From an uncultured Helicobacter sp. (GTDB taxonomy: Bacteria; Campylobacterota; Campylobacteria; Campylobacterales; Helicobacteraceae): 51,276 nucleotides of DNA. The stretch lies in assembly GCA_947177485.1 (NCBI GenBank), contig CAMWUR010000008.1, forward strand, positions 1-51,276, in the 5' to 3' direction. A program made the translations under genes and the position numbers. The first letter of the stretch is position 1, and each line of letters begins with the position of its first letter. Positions 28,900 through 38,448 of this stretch are shown one piece after another. Under the pieces are notes generated by a model. It searched no databases and had not been told where the DNA came from. It saw nothing but the letters and a program-made list of their open reading frames with translations.

Positions 28900-29949
28900 C
28901 TAATAGACATGGATTTCGTTGTAGAGTGTGTCGCGCTCAACGGGCACAAATCCCGCGTTTTTGATTTGGGAAATCAGCTCGTTTTTGGTGATTCCGCTTG
29001 CGCTATCCGAGCCACCGGCACTTTGAATCGATTCCTTTTGAATCGTGCCGTCCAAATCGTCTGCGCCAAACTCTTGTGCAACCATTGCCATATTGATTCC
29101 GAGTGTCGCCCAATAGGCTTTGATGTGCGGGATATTTGGCAACACAATGCGCGCAATGGCAATCGTTTTGAGAATCTCTTGCCCTGTGGGAAACTCTGAA
29201 ACCTGTAAGAAATTGTTTTCTTTTTGATAGACGAGCGGGATAAAGGCGTTAAATCCTCCCGTTTCGTCTTGCAGTTGTTGCAGTCGCAAGAGATGGTCGA
29301 TTCTGTGCGCGCGGTTTTCGATATGTCCAAATAGCATTGTCGCATTACTTTTTTTGCCCATTTTGTGCCAATGGCGGTGGATTGCAAGCCAGCCTTGCGA
29401 ATCCACTTTGCCCTTGCAGATGTTTTTGCGTAGCTTTTCGTCAAAAATCTCTGCTCCACCCCCGGGCATTGAATCCACGCCTGACTCTGCCATTTTTTCG
29501 AGCACTTCTTGAAACGTAATGCCGGCTGTTGTGGCGAGAAAATGCACCTCGGCAGCCGTCATCGCCTTGATGTGCAAGCTCGGGTGGTGCTTTTTGATAT
29601 TTGCAAATACATCGCAATACCATTGTAGATTGCAGCGCGGATTGTGTGCGCCGACAATGTGAATCTCGAGCGCTCCACGAGAGACGATTTCATCAACGCG
29701 CGCAAGCACATCGTCTTTGGTCATTGTGTAGGGGTGGGGATTTTTACGATGTGCCGAAAAGCCGCAGAATCGACACACATCAGAACATTCATTTGTAGGA
29801 TTCAGATGTGCGTTAGAATTAAAAAAGGTTTTTTTGCCATAATAGTCTGTGCGGATTTTGTCTGCTTGTTCTCCCAGCTCATAGATGTCTTTGTCATAGA
29901 GTGCAAGCGCTTCGTTCAAAGTCGTGTATCGAGTCGCATGGTGCGTCAT
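28900..29949 (-). CDS. mqnE: Aminofutalosine synthase MqnE
   Basis: A radical-SAM enzyme that joins an enolpyruvyl-benzoate to SAM-derived adenosine in the futalosine menaquinone pathway. The 349-residue protein has the CX3CX2C cluster at Cys55, Cys59 and Cys62 (CSDVCRFCGF), a GKKTFFNSNAHLNPTN lead-in, and HIVGAHNPR. The last is more like MqnE than MqnC. The start at 29949 has AAAGG seven bases away; an ATG at 29982 has none. H. pylori uses the same pathway. The product pool serves the menaquinol-linked Frd and Mqo enzymes in this window. Confidence 0.9.
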   Translation of the reverse strand: MTHHATRYTTLNEALALYDKDIYELGEQADKIRTDYYGKKTFFNSNAHLNPTNECSDVCRFCGFSAHRKNPHPYTMTKDDVLARVDEIVSRGALEIHIVGAHNPRCNLQWYCDVFANIKKHHPSLHIKAMTAAEVHFLATTAGITFQEVLEKMAESGVDSMPGGGAEIFDEKLRKNICKGKVDSQGWLAIHRHWHKMGKKSNATMLFGHIENRAHRIDHLLRLQQLQDETGGFNAFIPLVYQKENNFLQVSEFPTGQEILKTIAIARIVLPNIPHIKAYWATLGINMAMVAQEFGADDLDGTIQKESIQSAGGSDSASGITKNELISQIKNAGFVPVERDTLYNEIHVY

Positions 29950-30052
29950 GAAAAGCCTTTGTGCGTGAAAAATTGCGTTCATTATAGCAGAGTTAGACGT
30001 TAAATTTATGCCATGTCTGCTTGGGCGTGTTTGCTAATCATTAACCCGAAAT

Positions 30053-30058
30053 TATGAT
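30053..30058 (+). promoter_or_regulatory. Possible -10 box of the efflux operon
   Basis: TATGAT in the 193-base divergent gap between mqnE and the efflux operon, with an A/T-rich upstream stretch. Any local repressor binding site could not be identified, and no regulator gene lies next to the operon. Confidence 0.35.
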
Positions 30059-30142
30059 AGAATTGCACTTTTGATTCTATTGTGTTTCGGCTATCATCGT
30101 CCGCCTAAATACAATGTCCAATCCAAGGGGAGAACTAGAGTA

Positions 30143-31282
30143 ATGAAAATATCAAAACAAAAGACGATTGCAACATGCATTTGCTCTGCTTTTTTGTTGT
30201 GGGGTTGTGGGGGTTCTGGCGAGCAACAAGCCCAACAAACCCCTGCTGCACACCCTGCTATGAAGGTTGATACAATCAAGATTACAAAAGGCGCACAGAA
30301 TCTCTTGTTTGAATATCCTGCACGTGTGCGGAGTATGGGCGCTGTCGAAGTCTATGCCAAAGTTGCAGGTACATTGCTTGAGCAATTATACAAAGAGGGT
30401 GATTTTGTCGAAAAAGATACGCCGCTTTTTAGAATCGATGCCGACACCTACCAAGCAGCCTATAATGAGGCGCTTGCTGCACTTGAAATGCGTCAAGCTA
30501 CATTCAATCAAGCCGAACGTGAATGGCAGCGCGTGAGCAAGCTCTTTGAGCAAAAAGCCGTGAGTCAAAAAGAATATGATAGCGCCTTTGCCGCATTTGA
30601 AAGTGCGCGTGCAAACATCGCCAATGCCGAGGCAACACTTGCGCGCGCTGAATTGAATCTGGGCTACACCACCGTAACCGCACCTGTGAGTGGAATGAGT
30701 GGTGTGAAACTGCAAGATGTGGGTGCGTATGTTGGTACGGCAGGCAGCACAATGGTAACGACAATCACGCAAACAGCGCCAATTTATGTCGAATTTTCTA
30801 TCGCTGATTCCCAAGCGATTGATTCGATTAACGCTGTACGCACGGGCAGGATTGAAACCAAGCTCGAAGATTTGAGCGTCAAGGTGTTGAGCCGTCAAGG
30901 CGAGGAGCTCGATAATGGCAAGATTGATTTTATTGATAGTCGAATCGATGAAAGCATTGGCAGCATCAAGCTTCGCGCGATTGTCCCCAACGAAAACAAT
31001 CGCCTGATTCCCGGGCAGTTTGTGCGCGTTTCGATTGAAGGAATCAAGATTCCCGATTCGGCTGTGATTCCCCAAAAGGCGGTCATGCAAACAGCACAGG
31101 GAACGTTTATCTATCTACTTAAAGATGGTGTGGCTAAAATCGTTCCTATCAATATCGCACAATCACTCGCTCGTGATTTTATCATCACAGGAATGTTTGA
31201 AGATGGCGATGAATTGATTACTAATAATCTCATGAAAATTCGTCCCGATAGCCCTGTTGTAGCTGAGGGGAGCGTGCAATAA
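30143..31282 (+). CDS. RND efflux periplasmic adaptor (AcrA/CmeA-type)
   Basis: Links the inner-membrane pump to the outer-membrane channel. The 379-residue lipoprotein has the lipobox LLWGC (lipid on Cys22), a lipoyl half-motif near VEVYAKVAGTLLEQ, a coiled-coil hairpin (about 105-165; ALEMRQATFNQAEREWQR), and the second lipoyl half (GYTTVTAPVSGMSG), followed by the beta-barrel (LIPGQFVRVSIEG). The ATG at 30143 follows AGGGGAG. The stop overlaps the pump gene start by one base (TAATG). Similar to C. jejuni CmeA and H. pylori HefB-type proteins. Confidence 0.92.
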   Translation: MKISKQKTIATCICSAFLLWGCGGSGEQQAQQTPAAHPAMKVDTIKITKGAQNLLFEYPARVRSMGAVEVYAKVAGTLLEQLYKEGDFVEKDTPLFRIDADTYQAAYNEALAALEMRQATFNQAEREWQRVSKLFEQKAVSQKEYDSAFAAFESARANIANAEATLARAELNLGYTTVTAPVSGMSGVKLQDVGAYVGTAGSTMVTTITQTAPIYVEFSIADSQAIDSINAVRTGRIETKLEDLSVKVLSRQGEELDNGKIDFIDSRIDESIGSIKLRAIVPNENNRLIPGQFVRVSIEGIKIPDSAVIPQKAVMQTAQGTFIYLLKDGVAKIVPINIAQSLARDFIITGMFEDGDELITNNLMKIRPDSPVVAEGSVQ

Positions 31283-34200
31283 TGTTTTCCAAATTTTTCA
31301 TTGAAAGACCCATTTTTGCAACGGTTGTTTCGATTATCATCGTGATTGCGGGCGGACTTTCGATTTTTAATATGTCCATTGAGGAATATCCACAGGTAAC
31401 GCCTCCGCAGGTGAATATTAGCGCATTCTATCCCGGTGCCGATGCCGAGACGATTGCGAATATTGTCAATGCACCCATTGAGCAGGCAGTCAATGGTGTG
31501 GAGAATATGATTTATATGAAATCAGTCGCCACAGGAAGCGGGCAAGCATCTATCGACGTGTATTTTGAGATTGGCACAGACCCTGATATGGCGACTGTCA
31601 ATGTGAATAATAAATTGCAATCCGTTATGGCGACATTGCCTGCTGAAGTGCAGGCACAAGGCGTTACGGCAACGAAGCGCAATTCGAGTATCCTACAAGT
31701 GCTAGCAATTTATTCGCCTGACGAAGCCTTTGATATGCTTTATCTCTCGAACTATGTTTTGATTAATGTGCTTGATGACCTCAAACGTGTTAAAGGTGTG
31801 GGCGATGCACAGATTTTTGGGAGCAAGGATTATTCAATTCGTGTATGGTTATACCCTGATAAGCTCGCATCTTTTGATGTGACTCCTTCTGAAGTCAGCG
31901 CAGCGATTCAAGAGCAAAATGCGCAGTTTGGTTTGGGGCAGTTTGGGCAAGAGCCAAATGAGCTCAAGCCTGCTTTTACCTATACGATTCTGACAAAAGG
32001 GCGACTTGTCGATGCCGAAGAGTTTGGCAATATCATCATCAAAGCCCAACCTGATGGAAGCTTTTTGCGCATCAAAGATGTTGCGAGAGTTGAGCTAGGC
32101 GCAGAGCAATACGCGTTTGACGCGACTTATAATGGCAAAGCAGCCGTGCCAATTGGAATCTTCTTGCAATCGGGCGCAAATGCGCTTGAAACAGCCGAGC
32201 TTGTCGCTAAAAAACTTGAAGAAATCAGCAAAAACTTTCCTGAAGGCATGACATATAAAATTGCATTTGACACCACTCTATTTGTCGATGTTGCGATTGA
32301 TGAGGTGATTAAAACTTTTATGGAAGCCATTTTATTGGTGGCAATCATTGTGTATTTCTTCTTGAAAAATTTGCACACAACGCTTATTCCTTTGCTTGCC
32401 GTGCCTGTGTCCATTATTGGTGCGTTTGCAGGCATGATGGCGCTTGGATTCTCGATTAACCTGCTCACACTCTTTGGGCTCGTGCTTGCAATCGGGATTG
32501 TTGTTGATGATGCGATTATTGTGATTGAGAATGTCGAGCGGATTCACCGCAGCGAGGGGCTGCCGATTAAAGAAGCGACCATCAAAGCAATGCAAGAGAT
32601 TGTCTCTCCTGTTATCTCCATCGTCCTCGTGCTCTCTGCTGTGTTTATCCCCATTTCATTCTTGGGTGGTTTCACGGGGCAGATGTACAAACAATTCGCC
32701 GTAACAATCGTGATTTCAGTTTGTCTTTCGGGCTTTGTCGCGCTCACACTCACACCCGCGCTTTGTGCAATGCTGATTAAAAACAAAGAACCAAAGGAAT
32801 ATTGGATTGTTGAAAAATTCAATGATTTCTTTGATTGGAGTACCGAAATCTATGTGAAAGGCGTGCATTTTATATTGCATCATATTCTTATCAGCCTCGC
32901 AATTGTTGCGTGCATTGGTGCAATCACGTATGGAATCTTTATGAGATTGCCAAGCTCGCTTGTGCCACCCGAAGATAAGGGAGGGATTTTTGGAGTTGTG
33001 ATGTTGCCTCCTGCGTCCTCGTTGAGTCGCACAATGGAGGTGCGAGAAGAAGTGAGCCAAACCTTGCTTGCAAACCCTAATATCAGTAGCGTTACGGGAC
33101 TCGCTGGATTTGATATGCTCAATAGCGCGCTCAAGCCCGATGCAGGTGCATTTTTTGTGCGCCTTAGTGATTGGAGTGAACGCAAACGTTATGACCAACG
33201 TTCTGATATTGTCGCTGCGTCCGTCATGGGGCAGCTCATGGCTAGCAAAGAAGCCTTTGCCATTTTCCTCAATCCTCCACCCATTATGGGGCTTAGTATC
33301 AGTGGGGGGTTTGAGATTTATGTGCAAAATCGTCTGGGTACGGGCTATGAGGAGTTGAATAAATATGTGCAATTGATTATGCAAAAAGCTGGCGAGCGTC
33401 CCGAGCTCACATCATTACGCACAGGGTTGAGTATGAACACGCCACAATTCTATGCCGAGCTTGACCGTGAGAAGGCAAAAGCGGCAGGTGTGAATGTGCG
33501 CGATGTGTTCTATACTATGCAAATTGTCTTTGGAAGCGCATATATCAATGATTTCAATCTCTTTGGGCGACCCTATAAAGTCTATCTCCAATCTGATGGT
33601 TCGTATCGCAGCGGACCTGAACAGATGAGTGAAATTTTTGTACGTTCCAACACAGGAGAAATGGTTCCACTCAATACTTTGATTACGTTCAAGCGCGTTG
33701 TAGGACCCGATATTATCAACCGATTTAATCTCTTCCCTGCTGCACAGATTACAGGAGATGCAAAGCCGGGCTATACATCAGGCGATGCGATTCGTGCAAT
33801 TGAAGAAGTTGCCAACGAAGTGTTGCCTGAAGGCTATACGATTGAATGGGCAGGAAGCTCCTATCAAGAGCGACAGATTGGAGGTAATAGTATGTATGCG
33901 TTTATCTTTGCGCTTGTGTTTGTATTCCTCATTCTCGCAGCACAATACGAACGTTGGTTATTGCCGCTTGCAGTGATAACTGCCGTGCCATTTGCGCTTT
34001 TTGGAGCAGTTGTGGCGACATATCTTGGTAGTTTGATAGACCCAAGAATTAGTAACGACATCTATTTCCAAATCGGGCTTGTCGTGATGATTGGACTTTC
34101 ATCAAAGAACGCGATTCTGATTGTCGAATTTGCAATGGAACAGCGCAGGGCAGGGCGCGATTTGCTCGATGCAGCACTTGAAGGAGCGCGCTTGCGATTC

Positions 34201-34428
34201 CGACCGATTATCATGACTTCGCTCGCTTTTGGTTTGGGAGTTGTGCCGCTTGTATTAAGTACGGGTGCAGGTGCTGCATCGCGGCATTCTATTGGCACGG
34301 GTGTGCTCGGTGGAATCGCTGCCGCTTCAACGTTTGCTATTTTCTTTGTCCCGCTTTTCTATGTCTTGTTTGAACGCATTAATGACTGGTTACGTGGCAA
34401 CAATTCTGCAAAGGACATACAACCATGA
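31282..34428 (+). CDS. RND multidrug/bile efflux pump (AcrB/CmeB-type)
   Basis: A proton-driven inner-membrane transporter, 1048 residues, the normal HAE1 length. It starts with FIERPIFATVVS, has 12 membrane segments around two large periplasmic loops, and carries the proton-relay pair in GIVVDDAIIVIENVERI. The second half of the fold repeats the pattern (GLSSKNAILIVEFA in TM10). Substrates commonly include bile salts and lipophilic drugs, which fits an intestinal or hepatobiliary host, but specificity is inferred. It overlaps the adaptor gene by one base and the channel gene by four. Confidence 0.96.
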   Translation: MFSKFFIERPIFATVVSIIIVIAGGLSIFNMSIEEYPQVTPPQVNISAFYPGADAETIANIVNAPIEQAVNGVENMIYMKSVATGSGQASIDVYFEIGTDPDMATVNVNNKLQSVMATLPAEVQAQGVTATKRNSSILQVLAIYSPDEAFDMLYLSNYVLINVLDDLKRVKGVGDAQIFGSKDYSIRVWLYPDKLASFDVTPSEVSAAIQEQNAQFGLGQFGQEPNELKPAFTYTILTKGRLVDAEEFGNIIIKAQPDGSFLRIKDVARVELGAEQYAFDATYNGKAAVPIGIFLQSGANALETAELVAKKLEEISKNFPEGMTYKIAFDTTLFVDVAIDEVIKTFMEAILLVAIIVYFFLKNLHTTLIPLLAVPVSIIGAFAGMMALGFSINLLTLFGLVLAIGIVVDDAIIVIENVERIHRSEGLPIKEATIKAMQEIVSPVISIVLVLSAVFIPISFLGGFTGQMYKQFAVTIVISVCLSGFVALTLTPALCAMLIKNKEPKEYWIVEKFNDFFDWSTEIYVKGVHFILHHILISLAIVACIGAITYGIFMRLPSSLVPPEDKGGIFGVVMLPPASSLSRTMEVREEVSQTLLANPNISSVTGLAGFDMLNSALKPDAGAFFVRLSDWSERKRYDQRSDIVAASVMGQLMASKEAFAIFLNPPPIMGLSISGGFEIYVQNRLGTGYEELNKYVQLIMQKAGERPELTSLRTGLSMNTPQFYAELDREKAKAAGVNVRDVFYTMQIVFGSAYINDFNLFGRPYKVYLQSDGSYRSGPEQMSEIFVRSNTGEMVPLNTLITFKRVVGPDIINRFNLFPAAQITGDAKPGYTSGDAIRAIEEVANEVLPEGYTIEWAGSSYQERQIGGNSMYAFIFALVFVFLILAAQYERWLLPLAVITAVPFALFGAVVATYLGSLIDPRISNDIYFQIGLVVMIGLSSKNAILIVEFAMEQRRAGRDLLDAALEGARLRFRPIIMTSLAFGLGVVPLVLSTGAGAASRHSIGTGVLGGIAAASTFAIFFVPLFYVLFERINDWLRGNNSAKDIQP

Positions 34429-35855
34429 AACGTCTCTATTCTTTTCTATCCATTTGCGTTGCAGGGTTTGTGCTTGTTGGGTGTAATTTCACACCTGATT
34501 TGGTGATTCCAGACCTTGATTCTCCCATGCAATATAATGATTTTGCCGAAGAACGTAAACTCACTGGCGTCAAAATGAGCAATCGCAAGATTGAGGATTA
34601 TTGGTGGGAAGATTTTGGTGATGAAAACCTGAATATGCTTGTCGAAGAAGCCTTGCGTAACAACACCGATTATGCGGCAGCCGTTTCACGCGTTGCTCAA
34701 GCGCGCGCTGCGTTAGGAATTGCTAATGCTGATAGATTTCCAACATTGAACTGGAGCGGAGCAACCAATAAGATTGTCTCGGGTGAGAATCCACAATCGA
34801 TTCCTTATTCGTTGAGCGCTGTGATTAGCTATGAAGTCGATTTGTGGGGGCGCGTGCGCGAATCCAACCGAGTCGCTGTGGCAACATTGCTTTCAGTTGC
34901 TGCCAACCAAGAAAACGTGCGCCTAAGCGTGATTTCGGGCGTGATTGATAGTTATTTTTCGCTCCTTAGCCTTGAGGAACAATACAAGATTTTGCAAGCT
35001 ACCGTGCAGGCATACAACGAGACGTATCAATACTATTACAAACAATATGAGGCAGGAAGCCTTGAAGAGATTACATTGCAACAAAGCAAGGTGCAGCTTG
35101 AATCAGCACGTGCAAATCTCTATGCGATTACGCGTTCGCGAAGCGAGATTATGAGCGCGCTTGCGCTGCTTGTGGGGCGTACACCTCGTGGAATCTTTGC
35201 TGCCGAGTTTGTCGTGGGCGAGCTCTTGCCCAAAGCCCCTGTTGTGCCGCTTGCAATGCCTTCAACACTGATTGCAAATCGCCCAGATATTAAAATGGCA
35301 GAGGAAAATTTGCGTTCCGCAAACCATTCGATTGGCGTGGCGTACGCGTCTTATTTCCCTGTTCTCTCGCTTTCGGCGCTTGGTGGATTGAGCGCGCGAG
35401 ACGTCGGCGATTTGTTCGATAATGCTGTTGTGAGCCTTAGTGCAAACATCAGCGGACCCCTCTTTGATTTCGGGCGAACAGAGAATCGCGTGCGCCAAGC
35501 CGAAGAAATGAAAGAGGAAGCATTGATTCTCTATCGTGCTGCTGTTGCACGTGCATTTTCAGAAGTTCGAGATGCACTTGTTGCGCGCGACACAACCGAA
35601 AAGCGGTTGCGCGCTGTCGAGGCGCAAGCACAGTCGCAAGGACGCGTGTATGAGATTGCGAAACAGCGCTTTGAAGCAGGGTATTCAACACATCTCGAAT
35701 TACTTGATGCCGAGCGCAATTGGCTTAGTGTGCAGCTCAACCTTAGCAGCGCGAAAGCGGATTTGTTGAGCAGCTCGCTTAGTCTTTATAAATCGCTAGG
35801 TGGAGGATTCAACGCGCGCACACTCGAACGCGAAACGCTTTTTGAACGTCCCTAG
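34425..35855 (+). CDS. Outer-membrane efflux channel (OprM/CmeC-type)
   Basis: A TolC-like trimeric channel that completes the pump. The 476-residue lipoprotein has a lipobox ending VGC (Cys20), then two repeats of the outer membrane efflux motif: LVEEALRNNTDYAAAVSRVAQARA and the later LIANRPDIKMAEENLRSAN. The DIWWEDF-like segment YWWEDFGDENL is typical of the NodT family. The start overlaps the pump stop (ATGA). All three components are in stoichiometric order, so the operon is complete and probably functional. Confidence 0.93.
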   Translation: MKRLYSFLSICVAGFVLVGCNFTPDLVIPDLDSPMQYNDFAEERKLTGVKMSNRKIEDYWWEDFGDENLNMLVEEALRNNTDYAAAVSRVAQARAALGIANADRFPTLNWSGATNKIVSGENPQSIPYSLSAVISYEVDLWGRVRESNRVAVATLLSVAANQENVRLSVISGVIDSYFSLLSLEEQYKILQATVQAYNETYQYYYKQYEAGSLEEITLQQSKVQLESARANLYAITRSRSEIMSALALLVGRTPRGIFAAEFVVGELLPKAPVVPLAMPSTLIANRPDIKMAEENLRSANHSIGVAYASYFPVLSLSALGGLSARDVGDLFDNAVVSLSANISGPLFDFGRTENRVRQAEEMKEEALILYRAAVARAFSEVRDALVARDTTEKRLRAVEAQAQSQGRVYEIAKQRFEAGYSTHLELLDAERNWLSVQLNLSSAKADLLSSSLSLYKSLGGGFNARTLERETLFERP

Positions 35856-35998
35856 CGTCCATATTCTTGCTCCTTTTTGGGGCTGGTTGTGGCAAAAATT
35901 CACACTCGATTTATGGAATCTCATTCTTTTTGCTATTTTAAACCTTTCAGAGTGAAAATCGGGTATTCTACTGCTAGATATTTAGTCAAGGAGTAAAA

Positions 35999-37486
35999 AT
36001 GAATAGTCATGATTCAGAGATAGTGCTCATCGGTGGAGGCGTTATGAGCCTCACGCTTGCGATGATACTCAAAGAGCTCGATTCGTCTTTGAATATTGCA
36101 GTTTATGAGAAACTAGAAGATGTTGCATTAGAGAGTAGTATGGTGTGGAATAATGCTGGAACAGGGCATCAGGCTCTTTGTGAGCTCAATTATACCCCTG
36201 AAAATGCTGATGGCTCTATCCAAACCACAAAAGCTTTCGCGATTAATCAGCTTTATGAGTTGAGCAAGGAGTTTTATGCGCATTGTGTTCGCAAAGGGCT
36301 TTTGAAAGCACCAGAAACTTTTATTAATCCTTTACCTCATATTAGTTTTGTTTTTGATGGGAATGTTCCATTTCTTAAAAGACGACACGAGCAGCTCTCT
36401 GCTTCGCCATTATTTAAAAATATGCTGTATTCTGAAAATCATGAGCAAATCAAAGAATGGGCACCGCTACTCATTAATGGTCGTGAAAGTAATCAACGTG
36501 TTGCCGCAACGCGTATCGATGGAGGTACAGATGTTGATTTTGGTGAAATGGTGCATCAATTGCGCGATTCGTTGTCAAAAATGTCTGGCTTTGAGATTTT
36601 TACCAATCACAAAGCTATTGGGCTTGATAAACGTTCGAATGGTTGGGATATTCGGTTCAAGGACACGAAAAATGGAACAATCAAAACCGTACGCACCAAA
36701 TTTGTCTTCTTAGGAGCAGGCGGCGGTGCATTCCCTTTGCTGCAAAAAAGCGGAATCCCTGAAGGCAAAGGATATAGTGGATTCCCTGTGGGCGGGCTAT
36801 GGTTGATATGTAAAAATCAAGAAATTGTCGAACAACATAATGCAAAAGTCTATGGTAAGGCATCGCTCGGAGCACCACCTATGTCGTTGCCTCATCTTGA
36901 TACACGTATTATTCATGGCAAAAAGCATTTGCTCTTTGGTCCTTATGCAGGCTTTAATACAAAATTTTTAAAACATGGTAGCTGGTTTGACTTCCCTCTT
37001 TCTATGCGTAGTGATAACTGGCTACCTATGCTTGAAGCTGGTATGCGCAATACTTCATTGACAGTTTATCTGATTAAGCAAGTGCTTATGGGCAAAAGAG
37101 GGCGTATGAAAAAACTTGACCAATATGTTCCAAACGCAAATATCGATGATTGGACGGAGCAATTTGCGGGACAGCGGGTGCAGGTGATTCGCCGAGATGC
37201 TTCAGGGCATGGAGACTTGCAATTTGGAACAGAGGTTATCACATCAAGTGATGGCACTTTGGCAGCCTTGCTTGGAGCATCTCCCGGTGCTTCTACGGCG
37301 GTGGATATTATGCTGCAAGTTGTGCGCACATGTTTTAAAGAGAGATTCCAAAAAGATGACTGGGAAGGGAAATTGCGCGAAATGCTTCCTTCGTATGGCT
37401 TTGGGCTCGAAGATCATATCAAACATTTCAATGACAATCGCAGCAAGACAGCCGAGACGCTCAAGATTCCATTTGTTGCGATTTAA
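35999..37486 (+). CDS. mqo: Malate:quinone oxidoreductase
   Basis: A peripheral FAD enzyme that oxidises malate to oxaloacetate and passes electrons to menaquinone. The 495-residue protein has the FAD loop VLIGGGVMS, WNNAGTGHQALCELNYTPE, ATRIDGGTDVDFGEM, VFLGAGGGAFPLLQKSGI, and the C-terminal GASPGASTAVDIML. It is a typical Mqo of about 500 residues. AAGGAG precedes the ATG. H. pylori uses Mqo instead of malate dehydrogenase. The 143-base gap before it has TATTCT at 35964-35969 as a weak -10 candidate. Confidence 0.95.
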   Translation: MNSHDSEIVLIGGGVMSLTLAMILKELDSSLNIAVYEKLEDVALESSMVWNNAGTGHQALCELNYTPENADGSIQTTKAFAINQLYELSKEFYAHCVRKGLLKAPETFINPLPHISFVFDGNVPFLKRRHEQLSASPLFKNMLYSENHEQIKEWAPLLINGRESNQRVAATRIDGGTDVDFGEMVHQLRDSLSKMSGFEIFTNHKAIGLDKRSNGWDIRFKDTKNGTIKTVRTKFVFLGAGGGAFPLLQKSGIPEGKGYSGFPVGGLWLICKNQEIVEQHNAKVYGKASLGAPPMSLPHLDTRIIHGKKHLLFGPYAGFNTKFLKHGSWFDFPLSMRSDNWLPMLEAGMRNTSLTVYLIKQVLMGKRGRMKKLDQYVPNANIDDWTEQFAGQRVQVIRRDASGHGDLQFGTEVITSSDGTLAALLGASPGASTAVDIMLQVVRTCFKERFQKDDWEGKLREMLPSYGFGLEDHIKHFNDNRSKTAETLKIPFVAI

Positions 37487-37532
37487 GCTTTTGTATTGAC
37501 TTTTTTTGCCGATTTTATGTTGACTTCCGAAT

Positions 37533-37548
37533 TGGAACGGCTTTTGCT
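37533..37548 (+). promoter_or_regulatory. Sigma-54 promoter for flgF-flgG
   Basis: TTGGAACGGCTTTTGCT has GG at 534-535 (plus 37000) and GC at 546-547 with exactly ten bases between, the -24/-12 spacing required by RpoN. The start site would be about 12 bases on, leaving a leader of about 40 bases. RpoN with FlgR drives middle flagellar genes in Helicobacter. Confidence 0.8.
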
Positions 37549-37597
37549 GAAGTCCTTGTAAGACCGATTTATCGGGAATCTCTTAGCAAGGACGGAT

Positions 37598-38434
37598 ATG
37601 CAAACAGGTTTTTATAATGCAACAGGCGGTATGGTTACACAGATGAATCGTCTTGATGTCATCTCGCACAATCTCGCCAACATCAATACTGCGGGCTATA
37701 AGCGCAAAGATGTTGTGATTGGTGATTTTGTGCGCATGTATGAGACAAAAAAAGACGAACTTCCTCTCGAAGACCAAACCAAAGCGGCGGCAAAATATCT
37801 CAATCGCGCAATGACGCGCGTGCCCCATGTAGTTGAGGAGTATCGGGATTTGAAAGCAGGAGCTATGCAGATTACCGATAATACCTTTGATTTTGCGTTA
37901 GGCAATGACAATGCGTTTTTCATGATAGAAACGCCCGAGGGAGTGCGCTATACGCGCGATGGTTCTTTCACGCTCAACCATGAAGGACGGCTTGTTACCA
38001 AAGAAGGCTTTGCAGTTTTGCCACGTGAATATGTCGATGGACCACAATATATCGATATTCCCGAAGGTGCAGCAATCAATGTCGACCCTCTTGGCAATAT
38101 CTATGCAAAATTTCTCACATTTGAGCAGATGGGCGAAGCGACCGTGCCAATGGGCAACATTGCTGTTGTGGCATTTGAGAATCCCAAATATCTCCAAAAT
38201 GTGGGCGGGAATCTCTACAAATACCCCGAAGAGCGCGATGAAGAGCGGAGCTTTAACGAAGGCAATGGTCCTGTTTTTCAGGGTGTTTTGGAAAAAAGCA
38301 ATGTCAATGCTGTTTTGGAGATGACAGGGTTGATTGAGACACAAAGGTTGGTGGAAATGTATGGTAAAGTCATCAATACCCACATGGACGACCTCAACAA
38401 CGATGCAATCAACAAACTTGCACAAAGAAATTAA
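37598..38434 (+). CDS. flgF: Flagellar basal-body rod protein FlgF-like
   Basis: A proximal/distal rod subunit. The 278-residue protein has the N-terminal rod signature NATGGMVTQMNRLDVISHNLANINTAGYK and the C-terminal LEKSNVNAVLEMTGLIETQRLVEMYGKV, both heptad-rich axial helices. It is the first of two tandem flgG-like genes; the product shorter in similarity to true FlgG and placed first is generally FlgF. The RpoN promoter upstream and the 14-base gap to flgG imply one transcript. Confidence 0.88.
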   Translation: MQTGFYNATGGMVTQMNRLDVISHNLANINTAGYKRKDVVIGDFVRMYETKKDELPLEDQTKAAAKYLNRAMTRVPHVVEEYRDLKAGAMQITDNTFDFALGNDNAFFMIETPEGVRYTRDGSFTLNHEGRLVTKEGFAVLPREYVDGPQYIDIPEGAAINVDPLGNIYAKFLTFEQMGEATVPMGNIAVVAFENPKYLQNVGGNLYKYPEERDEERSFNEGNGPVFQGVLEKSNVNAVLEMTGLIETQRLVEMYGKVINTHMDDLNNDAINKLAQRN

Positions 38435-38448
38435 TCAAGGAGCTTATC

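Noticed and set aside
32716-33384. 222-codon open frame opposite the RND pump
   Set aside because: His- and Cys-rich antisense translation of a conserved periplasmic domain; no ribosome-binding site.
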